Assembly (NCBI RefSeq): GCF_030326305.1
Contig: NZ_JACAKB010000019.1
Coordinates: forward strand, 1-35,147
Length of the DNA: 35,147 nt
Direction of reading: 5' to 3'
From: Myroides odoratimimus
GTDB taxonomy: Bacteria; Bacteroidota; Bacteroidia; Flavobacteriales; Flavobacteriaceae
Every line of letters begins with the position of its first letter. Positions within the stretch are counted from its first letter, which is position 1. Positions 1 to 7,740 of this stretch are shown here, in pieces. The position numbers and the translations under genes were made by a program. The notes beneath the pieces are model-generated. The model had not been told where the DNA came from. It was given only the letters and a program-made list of their open reading frames with translations, and ran no database searches.

Positions 1-46
1 CTGATTTATACAAGTAGAATTGATGGCTACTACTCAGACTAAACAT
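1..46 (-). CDS. tnpB: IS66 TnpB accessory protein, N-terminal 15 codons (runs off the left edge)
   Basis: The tnpA stop (TAA, 48-46) overlaps an ATG (46-44) in a TAATG arrangement. Reading on from that ATG gives MFSLSSSHQFYLYKS before the window ends. This resembles the start of IS66 Orf2/TnpB proteins of Bacteroidota, which begin with a short Met-Phe-rich stretch followed by an aromatic Tyr-Leu-Tyr run. TnpB is a small accessory protein required with TnpC for IS66 transposition; its exact function is not well defined. Position directly after tnpA, with translational coupling, is what the family shows. Only 15 residues are visible, so the call rests on position and short similarity. Confidence 0.6.
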   Translation of the reverse strand, partial: MFSLSSSHQFYLYKS

Positions 47-333
47 TACACAAGGTTTACTAATGAATAGAGTTCACTTAGGTCTTTCGTTTCTAAACGT
101 AACTTCACTCTATCAGGATAGACAATCTCGTATTGTTTACCTTCTGTTTTAGGTGTTTTACCTATTGCTATAAAGTTACTTGAGCATTCTCGCTCTGTTT
201 CACTCTTAAACTTTACTACCCAATAACTAAATGTCGCTAACTTAATTCCAACACTTTCACAATACTTTGATTGTGTTAATCCACTTGTTTTCCAATCCTC
301 TACATGAGAGTACATAATTTCTTGTTTGCTCAT
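46..333 (-). CDS. tnpA: IS66-family accessory protein TnpA
   Basis: This 95-aa protein matches the IS66 Orf1/TnpA type: a short N-terminal helix, then a helix-turn-helix-like segment with the pattern W-x-x-S-G-L-T-Q-S-K-Y-C (residues about 14-25) followed by G-I-K-L-A-T-F-S-Y-W (about 29-39), typical of these accessory proteins. TnpA acts with TnpB and the TnpC transposase encoded further downstream. The ATG at 333 is the natural start: its leader carries a TAAGTTTG -7-like box, and the same start with 13 codons is preserved in the remnant at 24806-24915. The stop overlaps the tnpB start. The gene sits between the orphan toxin fragment and the window edge and reads away from the toxin locus. 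Confidence 0.8.
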   Translation of the reverse strand: MSKQEIMYSHVEDWKTSGLTQSKYCESVGIKLATFSYWVVKFKSETERECSSNFIAIGKTPKTEGKQYEIVYPDRVKLRLETKDLSELYSLVNLV

Positions 334-350
334 CTCTTTATTATTTAAAG

Positions 351-358
351 CAAACTTA
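351..358 (-). promoter_or_regulatory. Candidate -7 box of the IS66 tnpA promoter
   Basis: On the minus strand this reads TAAGTTTG, matching the Bacteroidota -7 consensus TAnnTTTG, 17 bases before the tnpA start. I could not find a clear -33 TTG at the usual distance. The remnant copy at 24862-24869 carries one change that turns the last G of the box into A. Confidence 0.4.
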
Positions 359-363
359 CTTCC

Positions 364-813
364 TTACATTATATTATGAAACATGCACTTGCTCGGATGA
401 ATACTCTTGTCTATCTCTCCTTCAAATATTCCATCGAACCTTTTAACACTATTTGCTGTTATCTCTGGTGTTTCCCTTATCTTTCTCAACATAAAAGTAG
501 CTCCTTCTACAGCGTAATTAGGATCTTTATTCTTCTTATTGATAACTTTCAGCTCTTTGATTACCTTATCAAAACCTTCTTTACCTGCAAAGGTATTCCC
601 AAAATACAGAACATCGTCTAAATACTCATCCATATTTTTTAAGAAACTTGTTGATGCCTTTCCACAAGTACTGCACCCTGCTCTAACATTCGCCTTAATA
701 ATTTCTTCTAATCCACTTTCTCCGCCTATGGCATCTAATGCTTTTTTATTAGAAGGATGTAAGAACTCCGCTACTTTATCAAACACAAGTTTGTCCTCTA
801 AACTCTTGTTTTT
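364..813 (-). pseudogene. Orphan toxin C-terminal cassette, start-less and cut by IS66
   Basis: An open frame that follows a stop codon (816-814) and encodes KNKSLEDKL and then about 131 residues nearly identical to residues 1565-1695 of the large toxin (1891-7365). It has no ATG; the only candidate is a GTG at 786 inside the homologous segment. It lies beyond the terminator of the immunity gene, so it is probably silent. The frame includes the first CxxC pair of the toxin (GCSTCGKAS), but just before the nuclease-like tip it runs into the IS66 end and finishes with an IS-encoded tail SIHPSKCMFHNIM. Displaced, start-less toxin ends downstream of a toxin-immunity pair are a known feature of polymorphic toxin loci, where they serve as recombination donors. 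The cassette's own tip and immunity gene, if any, would lie beyond the IS. Confidence 0.8.
405..799 (-). repeat. 395-bp duplication, orphan copy
   Basis: By eye, 405-799 aligns without gaps to 2280-2674 (constant offset 1875). I see only three differences, all near the upstream end (in 768-780), one of which changes Asn to Asp. The match ends on one side at the IS66 boundary (404/405) and on the other at 799/800, where the frames diverge to different residues. Confidence 0.9.
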
Positions 814-848
814 TCAATTCTACTAACAAACTTAAACAGTATATCTAC

Positions 849-873
849 AAAAACAGCTCCACATAGGAGCTGT
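849..873 (-). terminator. Intrinsic terminator after the immunity gene
   Basis: A perfect 8-bp stem (ACAGCTCC / GGAGCTGT, 853-860 with 866-873) with a 5-base loop lies 4 bases past the immunity stop and is followed on the minus strand by a run of T. It separates the toxin-immunity transcript from the orphan cassette. Confidence 0.8.
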
Positions 874-877
874 CTAT

Positions 878-1891
878 CTATTCTTTTTCAAAGATATAAA
901 GAGTTTTAGCAGAACTTAAAGCTCCTATTTTCTCTTCATTGCCTTGAAGCTGCATAATACGTACTTCTCGTTCCCCTTCTTCTGTTTTAAACTCATAACT
1001 CCAAGTAACCTTTTTACTCTGTCGATCTAATAATCCAATCTTACTTTCACTTGGATGACTTGCAAAATAAATAGAATCGTCTGTTAAAACAAATTCTGCA
1101 AGATCATTTCGGATAGCAAATCGCTTTAATTCTTCTGTCAAGTCTATAAAAATTAGCGTTCCGTCTACAGGATTTATCTCCCAATAAAACTCCCACATAA
1201 AGCCAATTAGCACATTATTCTTTTCATCTATCACTGTTGCTTCTGGCAATGGAATAGCAGATGGAAGCCATTCACACTTAAATCCATCAATACAATCAAT
1301 TCGATGAACCAACTGTCCTGTTTTCACATCTAATGCTATAATAGTATGATGGTTTAAGGCTATCCATAACTTATCTTCTAAAACACCTATAAATTTCTTT
1401 ACCTTCCATTCTGCCTCTCTGCTATAAACATCGTTATGAGGGTTATTAGAAATAGTTGATACATCGTATTGCCAATTAATACTGCCATCTTGAATATTAC
1501 AAAATCTCAATAACTCCTTGTCAATAAAGAAGAATAAATTATCTTTAAAGTAACTTAAATCTATTTTTCCATCATATAATTTTATATCCTTTTTCTTTGT
1601 TCTTTTATCTACTCTATCATAATATATAAAATCGTCTTTTGACAAAATATAATAAAAATTTCTTTTCTCATATGAACTTAACAGATTACCTTCATAATTA
1701 TAGAGTAAATTAAAACTTCTATTTGTAAAAACATTGATTATACTATCACTATAGTGAATACCCCAAAAATCATCTAATTCTATAATCTTTTTATTAGGAT
1801 ACAGCATAATAACTCCATTCTTTTCATAATATACTCGTTTGCTTAAAACCTTAGCATCTCCTACATTTTTTAAATGCCCTATTAATTCCAT
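878..1891 (-). CDS. Putative immunity protein, beta-propeller (PQQ-like) fold
   Basis: A 337-aa protein without signal peptide, made of repeated beta-rich blades such as IIALDVKTGQLVHRID, EINPVDGTLIFIDL and KIGLLDRQSKKVTWSYEF. The alternation of a small hydrophobic strand, D-x-x-T/S-G-x-x and a W/F is typical of PQQ-like or WD-like beta-propellers. Its ATG (1891-1889) overlaps the toxin stop TAA (1893-1891) in a TAATG junction, so translation is coupled, and a terminator follows at once. In polymorphic toxin systems the gene directly after the toxin is normally the cognate immunity protein acting inside the cell, so this role is inferred from position. A cytosolic location fits protection against a nuclease toxin. 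The specific family is not recognised. Confidence 0.7.
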   Translation of the reverse strand: MELIGHLKNVGDAKVLSKRVYYEKNGVIMLYPNKKIIELDDFWGIHYSDSIINVFTNRSFNLLYNYEGNLLSSYEKRNFYYILSKDDFIYYDRVDKRTKKKDIKLYDGKIDLSYFKDNLFFFIDKELLRFCNIQDGSINWQYDVSTISNNPHNDVYSREAEWKVKKFIGVLEDKLWIALNHHTIIALDVKTGQLVHRIDCIDGFKCEWLPSAIPLPEATVIDEKNNVLIGFMWEFYWEINPVDGTLIFIDLTEELKRFAIRNDLAEFVLTDDSIYFASHPSESKIGLLDRQSKKVTWSYEFKTEEGEREVRIMQLQGNEEKIGALSSAKTLYIFEKE

Positions 1892-4800
1892 TAATCTACT
1901 TTTATAAATTTATAAACTGGGCTATTGATATTTTCTATCTCATCAAGAAAATCATCAATACTATTTACTTTATTACCAAATAACTCTTTTATCTTACTTT
2001 CTCCTAATCCTCCTTTAGACTTAGGTTTAAAAATTTGTTCTGCATTCTTCTCATACATTTTTCTAAACTGTTCAACTATTTTATCCCTATCTGAGAATTT
2101 TAATTTATCAAACTCATACACTATATTATCTAAAGAAGTTGTTTCTTCTAAATAACTCAGGTGTTGTCTCAAGAATGCATCACTACTTGAGATACTACTA
2201 ATAGAAGTTGATCCGTAACTCTTATACTCAAATTTCTTTCCTGTTATCAGTTCAATATCAAATCGACAATTTAAACATATCTTGTCTATCTCTCCTTCAA
2301 ATATTCCATCGAACCTTTTAACACTATTTGCTGTTATCTCTGGTGTTTCCCTTATCTTTCTCAACATAAAAGTAGCTCCTTCTACAGCGTAATTAGGATC
2401 TTTATTCTTCTTATTGATAACTTTCAGCTCTTTGATTACCTTATCAAAACCTTCTTTACCTGCAAAGGTATTCCCAAAATACAGAACATCGTCTAAATAC
2501 TCATCCATATTTTTTAAGAAACTTGTTGATGCCTTTCCACAAGTACTGCACCCTGCTCTAACATTCGCCTTAATAATTTCTTCTAATCCACTTTCTCCGC
2601 CTATGGCATCTAATGCTTTTTTATTAGAAGGATGTAAGAACTCTGCCACTTTATTAAACACAAGTTTGTCCTCTGCAAATTTAGAACCTCTACCAAATGT
2701 TTTTAATATCAAATTCTTAGCCTCATTATCTAATAACTTAATCTCATCTACATATTTTAATCCTTCTTTGATTTCTGCTTTCTTCGTATAGTTTTTTACA
2801 TCTGCAAGAACACTACTTTCAAATTCTTTCGTCAATTGTTGATTTGGTCCTAGATAAACCGATGTCAACTGTAATTCCCCTGGTTTTATATCTCCTACAT
2901 GAGCTACTCTAAGTACAAATCCATCTGCATTATCAGCCTTTGTAGCGATTATACCAATACGCTTAGCAGCATCTTCACCGATTTTTGCTCCTCCTTTAAT
3001 ATAAGCTGCTCCTGCTAATGGAATTGCTAAGGAAGCTGAATATATACTTGTTTCGAAATAATTACCTCTTGCTGCTGAATACAATACTCCAAATGCATCT
3101 GCAAATATATCAGCAACTGGAATCATTCCAACTACATCTGTCACTCCATAAACAAAATCATCAAAAAGCTTAGCACGACTAAATCCATAAAAATGACGAT
3201 CTTTTAAAAGTGTTCCATTCAGTTGCCAACCAATCTTAACTTTAGCTCCCCATGTCCAAGATTCTTTACTATCTACCCATAGCTGATCCGTTAGAGACTT
3301 ATTATCAAAATAAGGTTCTCTAAATTTACCTAAATCTTCTGTACTTATTCCATGCCATAAACTTACATTTTCTAATCCCTTAGGTGTTTTTTCTAAAGAG
3401 AGATACCCTTCTAATTCTCTAGCACGTTTTTCTTCATACTCTTGATAATAACCAGTGTCTTTTCCCTTTAGGTAGCTCCATGCTCTATCAAGTTCTTTTA
3501 ATTTGATTAATCCATTTGATTCATAGAATTCAAGATTCTTGATAAAAGGATATCCTTTTACTTTTTGAGTCTTAGGAAAAGTAACTTCTAAAATACTCTC
3601 ATCTGCAAAACGATAATACCTATGTACGAACAAAGGTTTTTCTATTTGTGCAAAAATCTTGTATACATTCTTATTCCACGATTGCGTTTCATCTATACTC
3701 ACATCTCCAGATAAAACTACATCTCCATCATTTACCTGTCCATAACCAAGCTTAACGCAGATATCTTTTAAATTAAGTGTCTTACCATAAGGCACAATCA
3801 TTAGTAGTGTTTTCTTTCCTAATTGAGCTTCTTTTACTATCTCTGATGCGCCTATATTCAGTGCTTCTACTGTATAGAATGCCTCTATATTTTTTTGTAA
3901 AAACACTACTCCTACATAAACATCTGGACGATAATAGTTCAATAAATGTAGCCTATCTTCCAACAATTCTAACTCTGCTATAGGTGCTCCCGTTTTATCT
4001 CCTACAATTTGAATATGATTAAACTTACCTAAACTTCTATCCTCACTACTTAAACCTTTTCTATCGTTAAATCCTTTAATTAGAGCTTGTTTTATTACGT
4101 CTTTATCCTCACTTGACATCACATTGAAGTACATAAAACCTTTACAAGATGATTCTGTTTCTTGACCACCTTCTACTACTCCTTTAGCATTTATCTTTGT
4201 TGGTACAATACCTTCCTTCTCTACTCTTGCAGCTTCTTTTCCACACTCGCTATCAGCTCTATGAACAGTATCTGTTTTCCAACCTTTACCATCATCTTTT
4301 TTAATAATGTCTATTATCTTATTAAAGTCTTTTGAGGTATAATTTTTAACATCAATAAATTTATATAGCGTGAAGCACTCTGGTTTAGAAGAGTTTTGCC
4401 AAATAGCTACCTTTCCTGTTATTGGTTGACTTTCAGGATAGACTTTCTTATCATTTAATTCATCATAATAATAACCACCATCTTTATCAATCCACTTATA
4501 AACTTGTTTTTGATTTCCATCTCCAAAACCTGTAATAAAATAAGAATTGTTTTCATTATTGAAGTATCCTGTAGGCGTTCTTCTTATCACTTTTCCATTA
4601 GGGGTAAATCCTAAATATTCTCCTTCACGTAATCCTAACGCCCCATCACCCTTATTCTGAACCACAGTCTTCAGGCTAAACTTGCGCATATTCATCTGCT
4701 TCCAGTCCACCTGATTAAAGTCATCAGCTGTTGGTATATCCATGATACTATTAGCAGCTCCACCTTTAGTGCTATACTGCGTAAATGGATGCTGTAACTC

Positions 4801-7365
4801 GAACGCGCCATGTCCTAATTCATGGGCTGCTGTAAGTGATATGAAATCAAACTTACTTACTCTCTTTTTATCCTTATCCTCGTATATCCCTTTTCTTGGA
4901 TCTGCCACAAATCCAAACTGACTCTGTATAGGCATACGACCAAACTGACCACCTTCCTGGTCTGATACAAAAAGATAGAATGCTGCCTCTTGATCGTGGC
5001 TAGAGAAGTACTGCTCGATAAACTTCTGCTCTGATGGTGTGTAGCTACTTAAAAATTTCTTATCATCTTTAGACACCTCACTAACGTCTAACTGTCCATC
5101 TGCATATAGCTCTAATACATCTGCCTTTACAGTCACTCCTGATCGGCTATAGATCTTTATTAGCTCCTGTTTTAACTTCTCTGCATCTACTGACTTAGAC
5201 GTAGGTACTATCTTAAGTGGTAGTGTGATAGCGTTTAGGTGGATTAACTGCATCGCTCCTGCTACCACATACTTCTCCTCGCCTTCTGGCTTATACACCG
5301 CCATAATCTGATCCTCAGCGTACTTAAAGCGTCCCTTAACGGTAAGCTCGTACTCTGTATCACTATTCTTCACAAAAGCAATAGCTGAACCTGCTGAAGT
5401 TTTAAAGTCTAATGAATCTAACTTCACAGCCTCTCCTGTAAACTTAACTCTTGCGATTACTTTATCTGTCTTGCCGTTCTCTACTGCTTTATATGGAAGG
5501 TATTCTCCTTTTACTTTTTTGTATAATGCACCATATTTATTAGATGCGTTTGCTCCGCTGGCATTGTCAAAAGTATAAACTGCATCACTTGCATTCTCAA
5601 AGTATATACGCACTCCCTTAGCACTAAACTCGGTTACCTGCCCATCTTTGCCCACTCCTTTGGTGTTCTCTGGTTGAGGCACACCTGTCTCTGCTTTTTC
5701 ACCTGTTGGCTTTGTGATTGCTTCTTTTCCATCAAAGTCTGATGGGATGGTCCACTCTTTACCTGCTCCATCTACTATAGTGTAATCTTTCTTCTTCTCT
5801 AAGATCTTCTCCTCCCCTTTAGTTCCTACTAATTTAGGGTTACCTTCTGAGTCTATTGTGATCTCTTTAATCTCAAACTCTACCTCTTCACGAAGACTTT
5901 CTTTCTTATTTAACTCATTTGTATTTTTGACATTCTCCCAATTCTTGTCATAGGCTGTCTCTACCACTCCATTGATTAACTGATAGTCTGTGTTGATCTG
6001 GATGTTCTTAAACTCTACAGCTAAAGTAATTCCTAAGTATGGTACATAGATAGACCCTACACCTGTATAAACAGATGAGCCTGTACCCTCTAAGCCCAAT
6101 ATCTTCACCGTAAAATCTCCTGCGTAGAATGACTCATTTACCACAAGGTTAGTCATCGGATCGCGATTAGTAATCTGGGTATCGGCCTTTAATCCACAAC
6201 TAAAGTCCTTGTCTTTATCTTTTGATTGTTTAATTTCATATCTAACAATCTCGCTATACGTATAGTTTGGTTTAGCTGGATATACCTCAGCTTCACAAGT
6301 TCCCCCTACTCGGAACTCATACGTAAAACCTGGTTCTAGATCTGTAATAATAGTGTGGTTATTTAAAACATAACGATCGAACCATTCTGCTCCTACTACC
6401 CCCTCTTTTCTATACTGCACGTGATACTTCAGATGCGTAGGTGCGCCTTGCCAATTTAACTTCACTGCATTGCGCCCATTTGCAAGCGGTATAATACTAC
6501 TTGGCGCACTACAATTAACAGCTACGCTAAATGAGCGTACCTCGCTATAGCCGTTATTTTTAAACACAGAATTCTCCGCTAATCCGCTAAATGAAGTAGC
6601 CTTTACTCGCCACCCGTAGCGCTTACCTGCTACTAGTGTAGGTTTGATTAAATCATATAGCAGTGTAGTAGAGCGTATCCCTTCTTCTTTATACAGCACA
6701 GGTGCCATATCAAAAGCGTATGTTACTCCTAGATTAGGATCTCTTAATTCTTTTAGCTCAAAAGTATAGCTTACGTTTAGAGCATTGATCTGACGTGGTG
6801 TCCAGCTAAATACGATATTAGTAAAGTCATTCTGATTCACCTTGTCCTTGTCTAACGGAAGGTTTAGCATAGGAGGATCATTAAGCACCAAGTACATATG
6901 AGCACAGCTCTTCTGAGATAGGCGCTTACGCGTTACTAAGTCATATACTTCATAGCAGATACTATACATGCCATCAGGTAAGCTATTAGCATACATATTC
7001 TGGCTAATACCGTCTAAATTGCGCAATTGGAAATATGGAGCCAGCTCCATACCTGATAGACTTAAGATATCTCCTCCGTTAATAAACAAAGGGGGCACTC
7101 CTTGTATCAAATCTCTACTCTGAGCTTTGATACCATTGCCTTCTATATACATTTTTAAATACACAGGACGGTTTATAACCGTTAAATCTGTTGTCACCAT
7201 CTGCAATTGCATACGGTTAACTGAACTGTCAGTATATTCTACTAATTTACTACTATAAGGTGGTATAATCTGTGGAATAACTTGTACGGGATATAACTGT
7301 CCTAGCATAGTGCCGCTGCATAACAGCAACAGAAATATAGAAAGGTAATGGAGGATCTTTTTCAT
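1891..7365 (-). CDS. Secreted polymorphic toxin with internal metallopeptidase and C-terminal nuclease-like tip
   Basis: An 1824-aa protein. Residues 1-23 are a signal peptide (MKKILHYLSIFLLLLCSGTM, then LGQ). Residues about 24-280 resemble the TANFOR-type N-terminal region of large secreted Bacteroidota proteins; about 285-375 is a fibronectin-III domain. A beta-rich middle is followed by a zincin motif HELGHGAFELQH (His848, Glu849, His852, His859) with a Met-turn-like SIMD, probably a protease that frees the tip. A glycine-rich hydrophobic stretch (about 1400-1460) looks like a pre-toxin translocation segment. The duplicated segment is 1565-1695. The tip (about 1697-1824) has CxxC at 1697-1700 and D1703, E1713 and K1715, a D-x9-E-x-K pattern suggesting a PD-(D/E)XK nuclease. 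There is no T9SS sorting domain at the C-terminus. The coupled downstream gene is the likely immunity gene. Toxin architecture is well supported; nuclease activity is an inference. Confidence 0.8.
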   Translation of the reverse strand: MKKILHYLSIFLLLLCSGTMLGQLYPVQVIPQIIPPYSSKLVEYTDSSVNRMQLQMVTTDLTVINRPVYLKMYIEGNGIKAQSRDLIQGVPPLFINGGDILSLSGMELAPYFQLRNLDGISQNMYANSLPDGMYSICYEVYDLVTRKRLSQKSCAHMYLVLNDPPMLNLPLDKDKVNQNDFTNIVFSWTPRQINALNVSYTFELKELRDPNLGVTYAFDMAPVLYKEEGIRSTTLLYDLIKPTLVAGKRYGWRVKATSFSGLAENSVFKNNGYSEVRSFSVAVNCSAPSSIIPLANGRNAVKLNWQGAPTHLKYHVQYRKEGVVGAEWFDRYVLNNHTIITDLEPGFTYEFRVGGTCEAEVYPAKPNYTYSEIVRYEIKQSKDKDKDFSCGLKADTQITNRDPMTNLVVNESFYAGDFTVKILGLEGTGSSVYTGVGSIYVPYLGITLAVEFKNIQINTDYQLINGVVETAYDKNWENVKNTNELNKKESLREEVEFEIKEITIDSEGNPKLVGTKGEEKILEKKKDYTIVDGAGKEWTIPSDFDGKEAITKPTGEKAETGVPQPENTKGVGKDGQVTEFSAKGVRIYFENASDAVYTFDNASGANASNKYGALYKKVKGEYLPYKAVENGKTDKVIARVKFTGEAVKLDSLDFKTSAGSAIAFVKNSDTEYELTVKGRFKYAEDQIMAVYKPEGEEKYVVAGAMQLIHLNAITLPLKIVPTSKSVDAEKLKQELIKIYSRSGVTVKADVLELYADGQLDVSEVSKDDKKFLSSYTPSEQKFIEQYFSSHDQEAAFYLFVSDQEGGQFGRMPIQSQFGFVADPRKGIYEDKDKKRVSKFDFISLTAAHELGHGAFELQHPFTQYSTKGGAANSIMDIPTADDFNQVDWKQMNMRKFSLKTVVQNKGDGALGLREGEYLGFTPNGKVIRRTPTGYFNNENNSYFITGFGDGNQKQVYKWIDKDGGYYYDELNDKKVYPESQPITGKVAIWQNSSKPECFTLYKFIDVKNYTSKDFNKIIDIIKKDDGKGWKTDTVHRADSECGKEAARVEKEGIVPTKINAKGVVEGGQETESSCKGFMYFNVMSSEDKDVIKQALIKGFNDRKGLSSEDRSLGKFNHIQIVGDKTGAPIAELELLEDRLHLLNYYRPDVYVGVVFLQKNIEAFYTVEALNIGASEIVKEAQLGKKTLLMIVPYGKTLNLKDICVKLGYGQVNDGDVVLSGDVSIDETQSWNKNVYKIFAQIEKPLFVHRYYRFADESILEVTFPKTQKVKGYPFIKNLEFYESNGLIKLKELDRAWSYLKGKDTGYYQEYEEKRARELEGYLSLEKTPKGLENVSLWHGISTEDLGKFREPYFDNKSLTDQLWVDSKESWTWGAKVKIGWQLNGTLLKDRHFYGFSRAKLFDDFVYGVTDVVGMIPVADIFADAFGVLYSAARGNYFETSIYSASLAIPLAGAAYIKGGAKIGEDAAKRIGIIATKADNADGFVLRVAHVGDIKPGELQLTSVYLGPNQQLTKEFESSVLADVKNYTKKAEIKEGLKYVDEIKLLDNEAKNLILKTFGRGSKFAEDKLVFNKVAEFLHPSNKKALDAIGGESGLEEIIKANVRAGCSTCGKASTSFLKNMDEYLDDVLYFGNTFAGKEGFDKVIKELKVINKKNKDPNYAVEGATFMLRKIRETPEITANSVKRFDGIFEGEIDKICLNCRFDIELITGKKFEYKSYGSTSISSISSSDAFLRQHLSYLEETTSLDNIVYEFDKLKFSDRDKIVEQFRKMYEKNAEQIFKPKSKGGLGESKIKELFGNKVNSIDDFLDEIENINSPVYKFIKVD
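2280..2674 (-). repeat. 395-bp duplication, copy inside the toxin gene
   Basis: This copy encodes toxin residues 1565-1695, immediately before the nuclease-like tip (the second CxxC starts at residue 1697). It is nearly identical to 405-799. It would supply the homology for swapping tips between the main gene and the orphan cassette. Confidence 0.9.
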
Positions 7366-7580
7366 TTTTAACGTTTTAAAAAACAGCTAATTAATTCTAT
7401 TACTCAATATTTTTTATAAGTAATTTTATATATTACACGCCTCTTTTAAAGGCATTCTTTTTCTTATTATGTCAATACTCAAGTTTCTTATTCTCCTTTA
7501 GAAAACACAACCTTTATACTGAATATTAACGAATACTTGTTTACTCTTTATGTATTCTTAATGCTCTCCCGATTTGGGTG

Positions 7581-7652
7581 AGTCCGTAGTGACTCCGTTA
7601 TAAGTCCGTAATGAGCCCCTTATTTTGAGACAAACTACGGACTTACTACGGA
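7581..7652. repeat. Cluster of short direct and inverted repeats (AGTCCGTAGT type)
   Basis: AGTCCGTAGT occurs at 7581-7590, a variant AGTCCGTAAT at 7603-7612, and the related GACTCCGTTA at 7591-7600. The reverse complement ACTACGGACT lies at 7634-7643 and ACTACGGA at 7645-7652. The inverted arms could pair over a 43-base loop. The function is unknown; it could be a protein-binding region or a recombination scar. Confidence 0.6.
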
Positions 7653-7705
7653 AGTATTATCTACTCACATTAGAATAATCATAAACTCAACTACATCTGA
7701 AGTAT

Positions 7706-7736
7706 AACTCTAGTAAGAGTTCTTCTTACTAGAGTT
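7706..7736 (-). terminator. Strong hairpin after the SprB-repeat gene (weak terminator)
   Basis: A perfect 12-bp stem (AACTCTAGTAAG / CTTACTAGAGTT) with a 7-base loop lies 4 bases beyond the stop of the SprB-repeat gene. On the minus strand the tail is ATACTT, a poor T-run, so it may only partly stop transcription or protect the 3' end of the message. Confidence 0.55.
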
Positions 7737-7740
7737 TATT

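Larger units (their letters stand above)
1..404 (-). mobile_element. IS66-family insertion sequence, promoter-proximal end (partial)
   Basis: This is the upstream end of an IS66-type element read on the minus strand: a short leader (334-404), tnpA (46-333) and the first codons of tnpB (1-46). The outer boundary is set at 404 because a second copy of the same DNA (24806-24915) stops matching at the equivalent base, and because base 405 starts a perfect match to the toxin gene (2280 onward). The rest of the element (tnpB, tnpC transposase, far end) lies left of the window. No terminal inverted repeat or 8-bp target duplication can be checked from one end. Confidence 0.75.
7366..7740 (-). other. 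375-bp intergenic region before the toxin gene, no gene seen
   Basis: AT-rich DNA between the SprB-repeat gene and the toxin gene. It holds a strong hairpin next to the SprB stop (7706-7736) and a cluster of short direct and inverted AGTCCGTAGT-type repeats (7581-7652). It is the longest gap in the locus and, with the hairpin, suggests the toxin-immunity pair may have its own promoter. I found no exact TAnnTTTG box on the minus strand here and no open frame of interest. Confidence 0.6.

Noticed and set aside
1-404. A complete IS66 element in the window
   Set aside because: Only one end, tnpA and 15 codons of tnpB are present; the transposase gene lies outside.
376-826. Plus-strand open frames over the orphan cassette (and the matching one at 2414-2791)
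   Set aside because: They are antisense to the toxin frame and duplicated only because the DNA is duplicated; no start signals or recognisable domains.
1891-7365. Rhs/YD-repeat or CdiA-type toxin
   Set aside because: No YD repeats, filamentous-haemagglutinin repeats or TPS domain are seen; the N-terminus is of the TANFOR plus fibronectin type.
7438-7455. Small GCCT...AGGC hairpin in the toxin upstream gap
   Set aside because: Stem of only 4 bp with no T-run; likely chance in AT-rich DNA.
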